Source: JBQTIY01 sp052387675
GTDB taxonomy: Bacteria > Planctomycetota > B15-G4
Assembly (NCBI GenBank): GCA_052387675.1
Contig: JBQTIY010000006.1
Coordinates: forward strand, 62,001 to 126,000
Direction: 5' to 3'
Length of the DNA stretch: 64,000 nucleotides
Both the position numbers and the translations under genes were made by a program. Every line of letters starts with the position of its first letter. Positions within the stretch are counted from its first letter, which is position 1. The notes beneath the pieces are model-generated. The model saw nothing but the letters and a program-made list of their open reading frames with translations. It was not told the DNA's origin and made no database searches. Shown here one piece after another: positions 25,852 to 34,787 of the stretch.

Positions 25852-28263
25852 TCAGAAGCGGCGCGCGAACTCGAAGCTGACCGAACGCGTCTCGTCGCCC
25901 GGCTCATCGCCGGTGACCAGAGCCACATCCAGCGCCAGGGTGATGCCGCCCAGCGCCGGCAGCCGCATCCGCAGACCGGCGCCTGCGCCGTAGCGCAGAT
26001 CCTGCCCCACGTCACCGAGGCTGCCATTCGGCACGAGATTGCCGATGTCCAAGAAGAGCACGCCCTTGAGCAGGGTGTCCTCTTCATCGCGGAAGGGGTT
26101 GTAGCGCGTGAGCAGGGGAAAGAGCGCTTCGACGGAGGCCACCGTGGCGAGCAGGCCGCCGATCGCATCGCCGCTCTCATGCGGGCCGACGCCCTGGAAG
26201 TCGAAGCCGCGCAATCCGAAGGGGCCGCTGTTGCCGCCCACGAAGAAGTTTTCGAAAAAGGGCAGGGTCTTGGCGCCGCCGGTGGGCTCGACCCGGCCGA
26301 AGGCCACGCGCGGATGCAGCACGATGGGCCGGCCGTCGTCGTCCTCGGCCACCGGCACAAACCACTCGCCGGCGGCGGTGAGGCGCAGCAGGTCGGTGTC
26401 GCCGCCCAGGCCATTGCCCGCGCTCTCGAGGCGCAGGCTGCCGGAGAAGCCGCGTGTCGGCTCGTAGTTGGAGTCGAGGTTCTGGTAGCCGTAGCCCAGT
26501 TCCAGCGCCTGGCTGCGCGTGGTGCCGGTCGAGAGTGCGATCGTCGGCACCTGCGCCGCGTCCACGCTGCCGATGTCGATGTCCTCCAGCCGCAGGCCCC
26601 ACGACACGCTCGACTGGCGCGAGAGGCGCCGCGCAAAGCTGACGCCGGTACCGAAGCTGTCGCGGTCGTAGTGCTCGAAGATGCGGCGGCGGTCGTAGAG
26701 TTCGACCGTGAGCCCCCACGGCTCGGTGTCGGCGCTGTCGAGCCAGGGATCTTCGAAGCGGATGTCGATGTCGGTGGTCTCGGTACCCGGCATGACTTCG
26801 AAGAAGAGGCGCTGCCCGCCGCCATGAAAGGCCTCGCCGGAGCCGAAAAACTCCTGAAAGGCGTTCGTCCAATTCGAGGGCGTGCGGGTCAGGTCGAAGT
26901 TCTTCTTGTTCACGCTGGCCCCGCCGAAGAGGCCACTGTCGCTGCCGGCCCCGACGATGAAGGTGAAGAGCCCGCTCTGCGCGTCGTCCACGTCCACGAC
27001 CACGTCCACCTGGCTGGGATCGGGAGCAGGCTGCGTGTCCACGCGCACGCGCGGGGCGCCGCTGAAGTCACTGAAGTAGTCCAGCGCCAGGAGTTCGTCC
27101 TCGCTCCAGCGCAGTTCCTCCTGATTGGCGATGTCGCCGGGCGCCAGCGTGAGCGAGCGCCGGATGACATCGTCCCGTGTGCCCGCGTGGCCGCGCACGA
27201 TGACGTCGCGCACACGCTTCTGCGGCCCCTCGCGCACCTCGAAGACGACATCGACCAGCGGGTCGACCTCGTCGAACAGCTCCTGCGGCACGATCTCCGC
27301 TTCGAGATAGCCCTCGCGGCCGTAGAGCGTTTGCATGGCGCGCAAGCTGCGCACGATGTCGGGCCGGCGCCAGGGCGAACCCTCCTGCAGGACGCAGGCC
27401 GCGCGCAACAGCTCCTCGGTGATGGCCGACTGCCCCTGCAGACTCAGTGAGCGCACGTAGTAGCGCGGCCCTTCCTCCACCAGCATCGTGATGGCCACCT
27501 CGCTGCGGTCCTCGCTCCACTCCAGTGCCTTGAGGGCCACGCGTCCGTCGAGGAAGCCCTCGCCGCGCACGAAATTCTCGAGCAGCACGACGTCGCCGTC
27601 GACTTCGGCGCGCACGAAATCCTTGCCCACCAGCCAAGACCAGAAGCCGCGCGGCGAGCGCATGACGGCCAGGGCATCCTCGGCCCGCAGTGCGGTGAGG
27701 CCTTCGATGCGCACATCGAGCGTCTCGACGCGCGGGCCTTCGTAGACGCGGATCAAGGCGATACGGCGGCCCGCGTCGTCCACGGTGGAACGCACGCCCA
27801 CTTGCACGAAGGCCCAGCCCAGGCGCAGGTAGTGGTCGCGGATGAGATCGCGGCCGGCCGCGAGTTCGTCGGGCGTGGCCTCGCCATCGGCCCGCAGATT
27901 GGCGACGCCCAGCAGTTCCGCCTCGTCGTGGGCCGTGTTGCCCTCCACACCCACCTGTTCGTAACGCCGGATGCGTGAGAGCAGAAAGCGCACGATCGGC
28001 CCCGGCTCCACGCTGATTTCTGCCAGGATGCCGTGCGTATCGGCCAGCCAGCGCACATCTTCATCGAGCAGGCCCTGGCCGAAGGGAGCGCCGGGGCGCG
28101 TCCGCAGATTGGCGCGCAGCAGGTCGTAGTCCACGCCCACCTCCCCGGCGAGCTGCACCTCGACGATGGGCTGGCCGTCCTGAGCCCCGGCACTGCCCGC
28201 CAGCAGCGCGACCACAAGGCACTCTACGAGCACGAGGAGCGCAAGCTGGGCGGCGCGCTCCAT
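25852..28263 (-). CDS. bamA: Outer-membrane assembly factor BamA
   Basis: 803 aa. The signal peptide ends near residue 29 (AGA before Gln). Several POTRA-type repeats cover roughly 35-420, for example the segments starting at VEVQLAG and VRDVIVRG. A C-terminal beta barrel with the FGLRGFDFQG loop follows and ends in Phe, as expected for Bam-assembled barrels. BamA inserts outer-membrane proteins. The start is the ATG at 28263, chosen over the upstream TTG because a GAGG sits 7 nt before it. dnaB ends 14 nt upstream, and the lipid A genes follow. Confidence 0.95.
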   Translation of the reverse strand: MERAAQLALLVLVECLVVALLAGSAGAQDGQPIVEVQLAGEVGVDYDLLRANLRTRPGAPFGQGLLDEDVRWLADTHGILAEISVEPGPIVRFLLSRIRRYEQVGVEGNTAHDEAELLGVANLRADGEATPDELAAGRDLIRDHYLRLGWAFVQVGVRSTVDDAGRRIALIRVYEGPRVETLDVRIEGLTALRAEDALAVMRSPRGFWSWLVGKDFVRAEVDGDVVLLENFVRGEGFLDGRVALKALEWSEDRSEVAITMLVEEGPRYYVRSLSLQGQSAITEELLRAACVLQEGSPWRRPDIVRSLRAMQTLYGREGYLEAEIVPQELFDEVDPLVDVVFEVREGPQKRVRDVIVRGHAGTRDDVIRRSLTLAPGDIANQEELRWSEDELLALDYFSDFSGAPRVRVDTQPAPDPSQVDVVVDVDDAQSGLFTFIVGAGSDSGLFGGASVNKKNFDLTRTPSNWTNAFQEFFGSGEAFHGGGQRLFFEVMPGTETTDIDIRFEDPWLDSADTEPWGLTVELYDRRRIFEHYDRDSFGTGVSFARRLSRQSSVSWGLRLEDIDIGSVDAAQVPTIALSTGTTRSQALELGYGYQNLDSNYEPTRGFSGSLRLESAGNGLGGDTDLLRLTAAGEWFVPVAEDDDGRPIVLHPRVAFGRVEPTGGAKTLPFFENFFVGGNSGPFGLRGFDFQGVGPHESGDAIGGLLATVASVEALFPLLTRYNPFRDEEDTLLKGVLFLDIGNLVPNGSLGDVGQDLRYGAGAGLRMRLPALGGITLALDVALVTGDEPGDETRSVSFEFARRF

Positions 28264-28277
28264 CACGATGCCTCGAC

Positions 28278-29672
28278 CTACCAATTCACAGCCGCGGGCG
28301 AGGCCGGCGGGCCGGGACCTTGCTCGGGGATGAAGGTGGGATTTTCGAAGCGCATCATGCTCGGGAAGAAGAAGAGATCGATGGAACCGGTGGGTCCGTT
28401 GCGGTTCTTGGCCAGGATGACTTCGGCCTTGCCCCGCGCGTCGAGCTTCTCCTTGTTGTAGTACTCCTCGCGAAAGAGCAGCAAGACGGCGTCGGCGTCC
28501 TGCTCGATGGAGCCCGATTCGCGCAGATCGCCCATGAGCGGGCGCTTGTCGGCGCGCTGCTCCACCGAGCGATTCAACTGCGAGAGCGTGATGACGGGCA
28601 CGGCCAGCTCGCGCGCGGTCTGCTTGAGGGCCGCCGACAAGCGCGAGATTTCGATCTGGCGGCTCTCGGCGTTCTCACCGAGCGCCAGCAACTGCAGGTA
28701 GTCCACCACGATGAGGCCGATGTTGTGGCGGGCCTTCATGCGGCGCGCCTTGGCTCGCAGGCGGCCCACCGTGAGCCCAGGCGTGTCGTCGATGTAGAGC
28801 GGCGCGTTGACGAGGCGGCCGGCGGCCTCGGGCACTTTCGCGTAGTCCTCGTTGGACAGTTCGCCGCGCAGCAGGCGCTGGGCATCGACGCGCGCGTTGG
28901 AGCAGAGCAGGTTCTCCGCGATCTGCTCCTTACCGACTTCCAGCGTGAAGAGCAGCGCCGGAACGCCGTCGCGCACGCAGACGTGGTCCAGAATGTTCAG
29001 CGCGAAACTGGTCTTGCCCATGGAAGGGCGCCCGGCGATGACGTACAGGCCGCCGGGGGCCAGGCCGTTGAGCATGCGGTCGAGCTGGCCGTAGTGCGTT
29101 TTGAGGCCGCGCGTGGCCTCGGTGTCGCCCTCTTGCACCGCGTCGATCTTGACCAGGGCGCGCTTGATGAGCGTGGCCATCGACTCGGTGGTGTCTTCGG
29201 CGTTGGCGTGCGAGATGGCGAAGACGGTCTGCTCGGCCTGGTCCAGCAGTTCCGAAACCGGGCGATGCGTTCCGTCGTAAGCGTCCCGCAGGATGCGCTG
29301 CGCCGCATCGACCAGCCGGCGCCGCTCGCCGCTGTCGCGCACGAGCCGCGCATAGGCCAGCGCGTGTGCAGAGTTCGGCACAGTCTCCATCAGACCGGCC
29401 AGTGCGGCCACGCCGCCGACCGAGTCGAGACGGCCCTGGGAGCGCAGCTCGTTGGTCACCAGCACCAGGTCGACGGGCGCGTTGCGGTCGTACAGCGAAA
29501 TGAGCGTGCGGAAGACTTCCGCATTGGCCGGCATGTAGAAGTCGTCTTCCGCCAGCAGCAGCAGGACTTCGCCGATGATCTCGCGATCGAGCAGCATCGA
29601 GCCCAGCACGCATTGCTCAGCCTCCAGGTTCTGGGGAGGCAGGCGACTCGAGCCATCGTTCTGGGAAATCAA
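28278..29672 (-). CDS. dnaB: Replicative DNA helicase DnaB
   Basis: 464 aa, normal length, no intein. Ring helicase that unwinds DNA at the replication fork. The N-terminal primase-interaction domain starts at LPPQNLEAEQ. The RecA-like domain has Walker A GRPSMGKT, Walker B VVDYLQL and the DLRESGSIEQDAD motif. The start is a TTG at 29672: a strong GGAGG (29679-29683) lies 6 nt before it, and the upstream frame shows no family similarity. It follows bL9 after 158 nt and precedes bamA by 14 nt. Confidence 0.95.
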   Translation of the reverse strand: MISQNDGSSRLPPQNLEAEQCVLGSMLLDREIIGEVLLLLAEDDFYMPANAEVFRTLISLYDRNAPVDLVLVTNELRSQGRLDSVGGVAALAGLMETVPNSAHALAYARLVRDSGERRRLVDAAQRILRDAYDGTHRPVSELLDQAEQTVFAISHANAEDTTESMATLIKRALVKIDAVQEGDTEATRGLKTHYGQLDRMLNGLAPGGLYVIAGRPSMGKTSFALNILDHVCVRDGVPALLFTLEVGKEQIAENLLCSNARVDAQRLLRGELSNEDYAKVPEAAGRLVNAPLYIDDTPGLTVGRLRAKARRMKARHNIGLIVVDYLQLLALGENAESRQIEISRLSAALKQTARELAVPVITLSQLNRSVEQRADKRPLMGDLRESGSIEQDADAVLLLFREEYYNKEKLDARGKAEVILAKNRNGPTGSIDLFFFPSMMRFENPTFIPEQGPGPPASPAAVNW

Positions 29673-29830
29673 CAGACCCCTCCAGCCGCAGTGCGGCGCG
29701 TCTCGGGAAGGGCGCTCCCCAACCACAGGCAGCGCGTTTCCGTCAGTCTAGGACTCGGAGGAGCAATTCGTCCAGACGACAGCCAGCGACGAGCCGACCG
29801 AACGCCCGCCGGGCCGGCGCGCGCTTTCCC

Positions 29831-30373
29831 TCAGGACTCGTCGCCCTCATCGGCGTTGCCCGTCGCGTCGTCCGCTGGCGTCTCGGCCTGGGGTTCGGCC
29901 GCGCGCACCTCGAGGCGATTGCCCTCGGCGTCCAGCGGCACGACCTCCACGGTCACGTCGGCCGTGATGGTTCCATGGAGGTGCAGCGTGACCACCGAGC
30001 TGCCGGCCTCCTTGATGTGGCTGGGCAGGCGCACGGCCCGGGACGGCAACTGCCAGCCGGCCGCGGTGAGCGCGTGGAACACGTCCTTGTCGGTGACCGA
30101 ACCGAAAAGATGGCCCTCTTCGGTGGAGCGCGCCGAGATCTCGATCTTGGCGCCTGCGATCTTGCGGCTCAAATCCTCCATGGTGGAGAGCATCTGCCGC
30201 TCCTCGGCCTCTGCCTTGGCCTTGAGCTTTTCCAGGCCACGCAGGGCGTTAGCGCTCAGCGGCACGGCCTTTCCGGCCGGCAGGAGGAAGTTGCGGCCGT
30301 AGCCAGCCTTCACACGCACCTGATCACCAGGCCGTCCGAGTCCCTCGACCGATTCGAGCAGGATGAGTTCCAT
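29831..30373 (-). CDS. rplI: 50S ribosomal protein bL9
   Basis: 180 aa. The N-terminal RNA-binding domain (MELILLESVEGLG, GYGRNFLLP), the long linking helix (about 42-75) and the C-terminal domain (FGSVT) are all present. A 30-residue acidic tail beyond the usual 150 aa is Glu/Asp/Ala-rich. ATG start at 30373, 17 nt after the bS6-bS18 stop. Confidence 0.96.
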   Translation of the reverse strand: MELILLESVEGLGRPGDQVRVKAGYGRNFLLPAGKAVPLSANALRGLEKLKAKAEAEERQMLSTMEDLSRKIAGAKIEISARSTEEGHLFGSVTDKDVFHALTAAGWQLPSRAVRLPSHIKEAGSSVVTLHLHGTITADVTVEVVPLDAEGNRLEVRAAEPQAETPADDATGNADEGDES

Positions 30374-30390
30374 ATTGTGTCAGCTCCTGT

Positions 30391-31008
30391 TCAGCGGGCT
30401 ACGAAGGGCAGCAAGGCAAGGACGCGGGCGCGCAAGACCGCTTGGCGCAACTGGCGCTGGTGCTTGGCGTGCAGATTGCTCCGCACGCGCGAATAGAGCT
30501 TGCCCTGCGAGGTGATCAGGCGGCGCAGGACATACACGTTCTTGTAGTCCAGGCTCTCGTGAAGCTTCTTCTCTTTCTCCTCGCTCGGCATTCCATCTTC
30601 CGCCAGCGCGGCCTCCGCGACCGCGGCCAAGTCGCCTTCGCTGCCATCATCAGCGCGGCGCGCGAGGCGTGTCGTCGGCTCAGTGAGCGGGCCGGGCAAC
30701 GCCTCGGCGGCGGGGAGCTCGTGAATGGCGAAGGCGGCGTGCCGCAGGCAGCGGTCGGAAATCGCCACTTCGCGATTCAGCTTGTTGCAGGTCTCCTGCT
30801 CGCCCGAAAAATAGGCCAGCACGTAGGTCGCGGTTTGGCGGCCGGCGATCGTGTACGCCAGCTTGCGGTTGGCCCAAACCAGGGAGTGGGCCACCTGCCC
30901 AGCCGACTTCTCCACGAGCGCGCGAACCACGTCTTCGGGGGCCACGGCGACTTCGCCCTCGGCGGGCTCGCCGTTGTGCAGAATGAACATGCCTTCGTAG
31001 TGCTTCAC
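30391..31008 (-). CDS. rpsF/rpsR: Fused ribosomal proteins bS6 and bS18
   Basis: A single uninterrupted frame of 205 codons from a GTG at 31008 (GGAG about 9 nt upstream). Residues 1-97 are bS6 (KHYEGMFIL, HSLVWANRKLAY, a C-terminal strand with AAFAIHEL). Residues about 98-145 are an acidic Ala-rich linker. Residues about 146-205 are bS18 (LDYKNVYVLRRLI, AKHQRQLRQA, RARVLALLPF). No stop lies between them and no ssb gene is present. An internal ATG at 30591 (Met140) preceded by a GGAAGA could also start a free 66-aa bS18. The two proteins bind each other on the 30S platform, so a fusion is structurally reasonable. Confidence 0.9.
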   Translation of the reverse strand: MKHYEGMFILHNGEPAEGEVAVAPEDVVRALVEKSAGQVAHSLVWANRKLAYTIAGRQTATYVLAYFSGEQETCNKLNREVAISDRCLRHAAFAIHELPAAEALPGPLTEPTTRLARRADDGSEGDLAAVAEAALAEDGMPSEEKEKKLHESLDYKNVYVLRRLITSQGKLYSRVRSNLHAKHQRQLRQAVLRARVLALLPFVAR

Positions 31009-31032
31009 GCGTTCCGTCTCCGGTCTTGAGCG

Positions 31033-31072
31033 GGCCAATGTCGCGCTGGGATAAGTCCCATGCTCACTGGCC
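31033..31072 (-). promoter_or_regulatory. Candidate structured leader of the bS6-bS18 gene
   Basis: In the 148-nt gap between pth and the bS6-bS18 start, two nested 5-bp helices can form. GGCCA (31033-31037) pairs with TGGCC (31068-31072), and TGGGA (31047-31051) pairs with TCCCA (31056-31060). They are separated by a 9/7-nt internal loop and capped by a 4-nt loop. Many bacteria regulate rpsF through a leader RNA that binds the S6:S18 complex. I cannot match that consensus by eye, so this is only a positional candidate. Confidence 0.3.
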
Positions 31073-31156
31073 AGAGGGAAGCCGGTGATCGTATCGACCG
31101 AGCTCAGAGGGCGCAAGCCGCCGAGCCTCGCTGAGGGGCCTGGGACGCGCCGGCGC

Positions 31157-31732
31157 TCAGAGTGCGTTGGCCCGCTGAATGAGCAGCGGCAACTCGCCAT
31201 TCTCTAGCCAGCCCTGCACGTATTCCGCAGCTCTGTCGAGCATGGCCGTCGCCTCGGCCTGCTCGCTCCGGGTGAAGCGGGCGAGGACGTAGTCTTCGGT
31301 CGGCCGTCCCGCGGCGGGTGCGCCGATTCCCAGCCGGAGCCGCGGAATCTCGCGCTCTGGAAAGGCCGCGATCACGGATGCCAGCCCCTTCTGTCCGCCG
31401 GCGCTGCCCGAGGCGCGGCAGCGCAGTCGGCCCAGCGGCAGGTGGTAATCGTCGCAGAGCACGAGCACTTGCGTGGACGCGCCGAACTCTTCCACGAGTT
31501 CGCGCGCGGCGCGCCCCGAGAGATTCATGAAGGTCTGCGGCTTGGCGAGCACGCGCGGCGGCACCGCGCCGGGCACCTGCGCGAGCAGCGCACGGCCACT
31601 GCGACGAAAGCTGAGGGCGAGCCGCTGCGCCAGCCGGTCGGTCACCTCGAAACCGACGTTGTGGCGAGTGCCGTCGTACTCGCGGCCTGGGTTGCCGAGT
31701 CCAAGAACGAGGCGCGCACCCGCCTCGGACAT
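31157..31732 (-). CDS. pth: Peptidyl-tRNA hydrolase
   Basis: 191 aa, the normal length. It releases peptides from prematurely dissociated peptidyl-tRNA. Family motifs are LGNPGREYDGTRHNVGF with the catalytic His, KPQTFMNLSG, and LCDDYHLPLG with the conserved Asp. ATG at 31732, three bases after the bL25 stop, so it should be co-translated with bL25 as is common for this gene pair. Confidence 0.96.
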   Translation of the reverse strand: MSEAGARLVLGLGNPGREYDGTRHNVGFEVTDRLAQRLALSFRRSGRALLAQVPGAVPPRVLAKPQTFMNLSGRAARELVEEFGASTQVLVLCDDYHLPLGRLRCRASGSAGGQKGLASVIAAFPEREIPRLRLGIGAPAAGRPTEDYVLARFTRSEQAEATAMLDRAAEYVQGWLENGELPLLIQRANAL

Positions 31733-31735
31733 GGC

Positions 31736-32476
31736 TCAGTCCTTGCCCTTGCCGCCCTTCTTCTCGTCGCCGCCTTCGGCCGGCTTTCCGCCAGCCGCAG
31801 GTTTGGCGCCCGCAGCAGGCTTGCCTGCAGCTCCAGCAGCCGCAGCAGCTCCTTCGGCGGGCGCAGCTCCCTCGGCCGGAACCGCAGCAGCATCGGCTGC
31901 CGGCTCCGCAGGCTCTTCCACCTTGGGAGCAATGACGCCCACGATCTGATCCGTCGCGTGCATCTTGTGTGTATCGAGGCTGACACCGGCCGGCAGCTTG
32001 ATCTCGCCGGCGTGCAGGGCCTGATGCAGCTCCAGTGCGCCGATTTCGACGGCGATGGAGTCGGGAATGGCGTTGGCCAAGCAGCGCACCCAGAGGGCCG
32101 GGTGGTGAATGGCGAGCAGTCCGCCCGCGGTGACGCCCTTGGGGTGGCCGATGAACTCGAGCTGCACTTCGACCTCAACCTCTTCCGTCAGGCTCACGCG
32201 GGTGAAATCGACGTGCAGCACGCGCTGGCCGAAGGTGTCGTATTGCACGGCGCGCACGAGGCAGGGCTGCTCGGCGCCTTGGATCGAGAGCGTGAAGACC
32301 TGGGCCGCGGTGTGCAGCGCGAGGCCCAGCTCGTGCTCGCCGATGGCCAAGTTCTGGTTCGTCTCGCCGTGTCCGTAAATGTTCACGGGCACGAGACCCG
32401 CGTCGCGGTCCCGCCGGGCATGGCGCGAGCCGATGCCGCTGCGAGTCTTGGTGGTCAGGGTGCTGGGTTTAGCCAT
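31736..32476 (-). CDS. rplY: 50S ribosomal protein bL25 (long CTC form)
   Basis: 246 aa. The N-terminal 5S-rRNA-binding L25 domain (about 5-95, VPVNIYG) is followed by the TL5/CTC-type beta domain (about 100-185). A low-complexity Ala/Pro/Gly tail with repeated AEGAA and KPAAG units and a basic end covers 185-246. The tail is probably disordered and may extend rRNA contacts. ATG at 32476. The 83-nt gap to prs shows no hairpin I would trust. Confidence 0.94.
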   Translation of the reverse strand: MAKPSTLTTKTRSGIGSRHARRDRDAGLVPVNIYGHGETNQNLAIGEHELGLALHTAAQVFTLSIQGAEQPCLVRAVQYDTFGQRVLHVDFTRVSLTEEVEVEVQLEFIGHPKGVTAGGLLAIHHPALWVRCLANAIPDSIAVEIGALELHQALHAGEIKLPAGVSLDTHKMHATDQIVGVIAPKVEEPAEPAADAAAVPAEGAAPAEGAAAAAGAAGKPAAGAKPAAGGKPAEGGDEKKGGKGKD

Positions 32477-32559
32477 GGGATCGTGCGCGGCTCGGACTCT
32501 GCCGAGCCCTCCTTAGGAGGGAATTCCGGCCATTCATAACATGTGCAGTGGGAGGGACA

Positions 32560-33501
32560 TCAAGTCACGAACAGCGAACTCACGGATTTGCCGCTGTGTA
32601 TGCGCCGAATCGCCTCGGCCAGCAGGGGGGCGACCGAGAGCACCACGATCCGCTTGGGGTAGTCGGACAGCGGCCGGACCGTGTCGGTCACGACCACCTG
32701 CTCGACATCGGCCTTGGAGAGGCGCTCAAGCGCCGAACCGCAGAAGAGCCCGTGCGTGGCGGCCAGATAGACCTTCTTGGCGCCGTGCTTCTTCACCATC
32801 CGAGCGGCGTCTGTGATCGTGCCGCCCGTGGAGATGAGATCGTCGATGACGATCACGTCGCGGCCCTCGACTTCGCCGATGAGGTGCTCGCTGATCGTCT
32901 GTTCGGGACCCATGCGGCGCTTGTCCACGATCGCGAAAGTCATCTGCAAGGTGTTGGCGTAAGCCCGGGCCATCTTGATGCCGCCGGCATCGGGGGCCAC
33001 GACCACCGTCTCACGGGGATCCATCGCGCGGAAGTACTCGGTGATGACCGGCTTGGCATAGAGGTGATCCACGGGCACATCAAAGAAGCCCTGAATCTGC
33101 GGCGCGTGCAAGTCCATGGTGAGCACCCGATCGACACCGGCCACCGTCAGACAGTTGGCCACGAGTTTGGCCGTGATCGGCACGCGGCCCTCATCCTTGC
33201 GGTCCTTGCGTGCGTAGCCGAAGTACGGCAGCACCGCGGTGATTCGCCCCACCGAACTGCGCTTGCAGCAGTCGACCAGCGTGAGCAGTTCCATGATGTT
33301 TTCGTTCACCGGCGGACAGGTCGGCTGCAGGATGAAGACATCGCGGCCGCGAATGTCCTCACTGATCTTGATGTCGATCTCACCGTCCGGGAATCGGCCG
33401 ACCTCGGCCTGACACAGGGGCGACCCGATCATCTGGGCGATGGCCGTCGAGAGATGCGGATGCGCCGTGCCGGCGAGGAGTGTGAGACCGTTGTAGTTCA
33501 T
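32560..33501 (-). CDS. prs: Ribose-phosphate pyrophosphokinase
   Basis: 313 aa, the normal class I length. It makes PRPP from ribose 5-phosphate and ATP for nucleotide, His and Trp synthesis. The ATP/ribose loops are clear: FPDGEIDIK, RGRDVFILQ, YFGYARKDRK, the Mg-binding DLHAPQIQGFF, and the PRPP motif VIVIDDLISTGGT. ATG at 33501 overlaps the glmU stop as ATGA, as in many bacteria where glmU and prs are paired. Confidence 0.97.
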   Translation of the reverse strand: MNYNGLTLLAGTAHPHLSTAIAQMIGSPLCQAEVGRFPDGEIDIKISEDIRGRDVFILQPTCPPVNENIMELLTLVDCCKRSSVGRITAVLPYFGYARKDRKDEGRVPITAKLVANCLTVAGVDRVLTMDLHAPQIQGFFDVPVDHLYAKPVITEYFRAMDPRETVVVAPDAGGIKMARAYANTLQMTFAIVDKRRMGPEQTISEHLIGEVEGRDVIVIDDLISTGGTITDAARMVKKHGAKKVYLAATHGLFCGSALERLSKADVEQVVVTDTVRPLSDYPKRIVVLSVAPLLAEAIRRIHSGKSVSSLFVT

Positions 33502-34787
33502 GTGTCCTTTCGAGAGGTCGGCAAGGGGCGTGCCGGAACGCCGACCCAGGTTTCGCCCGAGCGCACGACGGAATGCCTCGTGACAACAGCACCCGCGCCC
33601 GTGGTTGCGGCAGCTTCCACCGTCACCGGCGCAACCAGCACCGTGCCGCTCCCGATGAAGGCCCGCGCACCCACGCTCGTCGCGTGCTTGGCCTTGCCAT
33701 CATAGTTGGCAGTGATCGTCCCCGCACCGATGTTCGCCTGAGCGCCAATCGTGACATCGCCCAGGTAGCTGAGGTGCTTGGCCTTGCTGCCGGCGCCCAG
33801 TCGAGCCTTCTTGGTTTCAGTGAAGTTCCCGACTTCCGCGCCCTGCTCCAGCACGGTTCCCGCGCGCAGGTGGGCAAAGGGACCCACTTCACAGCCGGCC
33901 GCGATGACCGAGTCGCCCTCGATCACGGTGCACGGCAAGATGCGGGCCCCGGGAGCGATCGTGACGCCGGCATCGATGTAGGTCGTCGCAGGGTCGACGA
34001 TCTCCACTCCAGCCGCTAAGTGCTGGTTCAGCAGGCGCTGCCTCAGCACCGCTCGCACAGCGGCGAGTTCCTGGGGCGTGTTGAAGCCATCCGTTTCGTC
34101 GGGGCGTCGCGCGAGAACGGCTTCCACACGCCGGCCACGGCGGCGGGCCGCCGCCACGAGGTCAGTCAGGTAGACCTCTTGCTGAGCATTTGCGGAACCC
34201 ACGGTTTCGAGGTCCGTCAAGGCGCCGAACTCGACGGCCCAGACGCCCGTGTTCACCTCGTTGATTCCTCGCGTTGCCGAATCGGCGTCCTTCGCCTCGA
34301 CGATTGCCAAGACTTCGCCAGCAGGGCCTCGCACGATCCGGCCGTAGTCTCCCGGTTCATTGCGTCGGGCGGTCAGCACGGAAACTGCGGCTCCAGACTG
34401 GGCGTGTCCCTCGGAGAACCGAAGCAGTTCCTCGCTGGTGATGAGCGGGCAGTCCCCATTCAAAATCAAGATCGGCCCATCTGTATCACTTAGGGCCGAC
34501 CGGGCGGCCAGCGTGGCATCGCCAGTCCCCCTGGGGCTGGCCTGCGTCGCGAACCGCAGCCGTTCAGTCCCTATTTCGCCGGCGAAACTCGCCAGAGCTG
34601 CCTCAAGAGCCCTTCTTTCAGGCCCGGTGACGACAACGATCCGAACCGGCTCCAGGACCAGGCTGGCCCGAGCCACCCATTCGAGGGACGTTCGCCCCCA
34701 AAGAGAACTTAAGACCTTGGGGGTAGACCCCCCCAAGCGCCGCCCTACCCCGGCAGCGAGGATCACGACCTGGGGCCTGGTGGGCAT
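33498..34787 (-). CDS. glmU: Bifunctional GlmU: UDP-GlcNAc pyrophosphorylase/GlcN-1-P acetyltransferase
   Basis: 429 aa from the ATG at 34787 (MPTRPQVVILAAG); a TTG at 34871 would add 28 unrelated residues. The N-terminal uridyltransferase has LAAGVGRRLGG, TPKVL and LNGDCPL. The C-terminal left-handed beta helix has KKARLGAGSKAKHLSYLGD and NYDGKAKHAT, the acetyltransferase active-site region. The product feeds peptidoglycan and lipid A. It is a little shorter than the usual 450-460 aa. No ribosome site is evident before either start. Confidence 0.94.
   Translation of the reverse strand: MPTRPQVVILAAGVGRRLGGSTPKVLSSLWGRTSLEWVARASLVLEPVRIVVVTGPERRALEAALASFAGEIGTERLRFATQASPRGTGDATLAARSALSDTDGPILILNGDCPLITSEELLRFSEGHAQSGAAVSVLTARRNEPGDYGRIVRGPAGEVLAIVEAKDADSATRGINEVNTGVWAVEFGALTDLETVGSANAQQEVYLTDLVAAARRRGRRVEAVLARRPDETDGFNTPQELAAVRAVLRQRLLNQHLAAGVEIVDPATTYIDAGVTIAPGARILPCTVIEGDSVIAAGCEVGPFAHLRAGTVLEQGAEVGNFTETKKARLGAGSKAKHLSYLGDVTIGAQANIGAGTITANYDGKAKHATSVGARAFIGSGTVLVAPVTVEAAATTGAGAVVTRHSVVRSGETWVGVPARPLPTSRKDT

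Noticed and set aside
29673..29830. GC-rich palindromes between bL9 and dnaB as a terminator
   Set aside because: Stems are about 5 bp with no T-run, and such GC patches are common in this window by chance.
28320..30302. 660-codon plus-strand open frame
   Set aside because: Antisense to dnaB and bL9; no recognisable motif.
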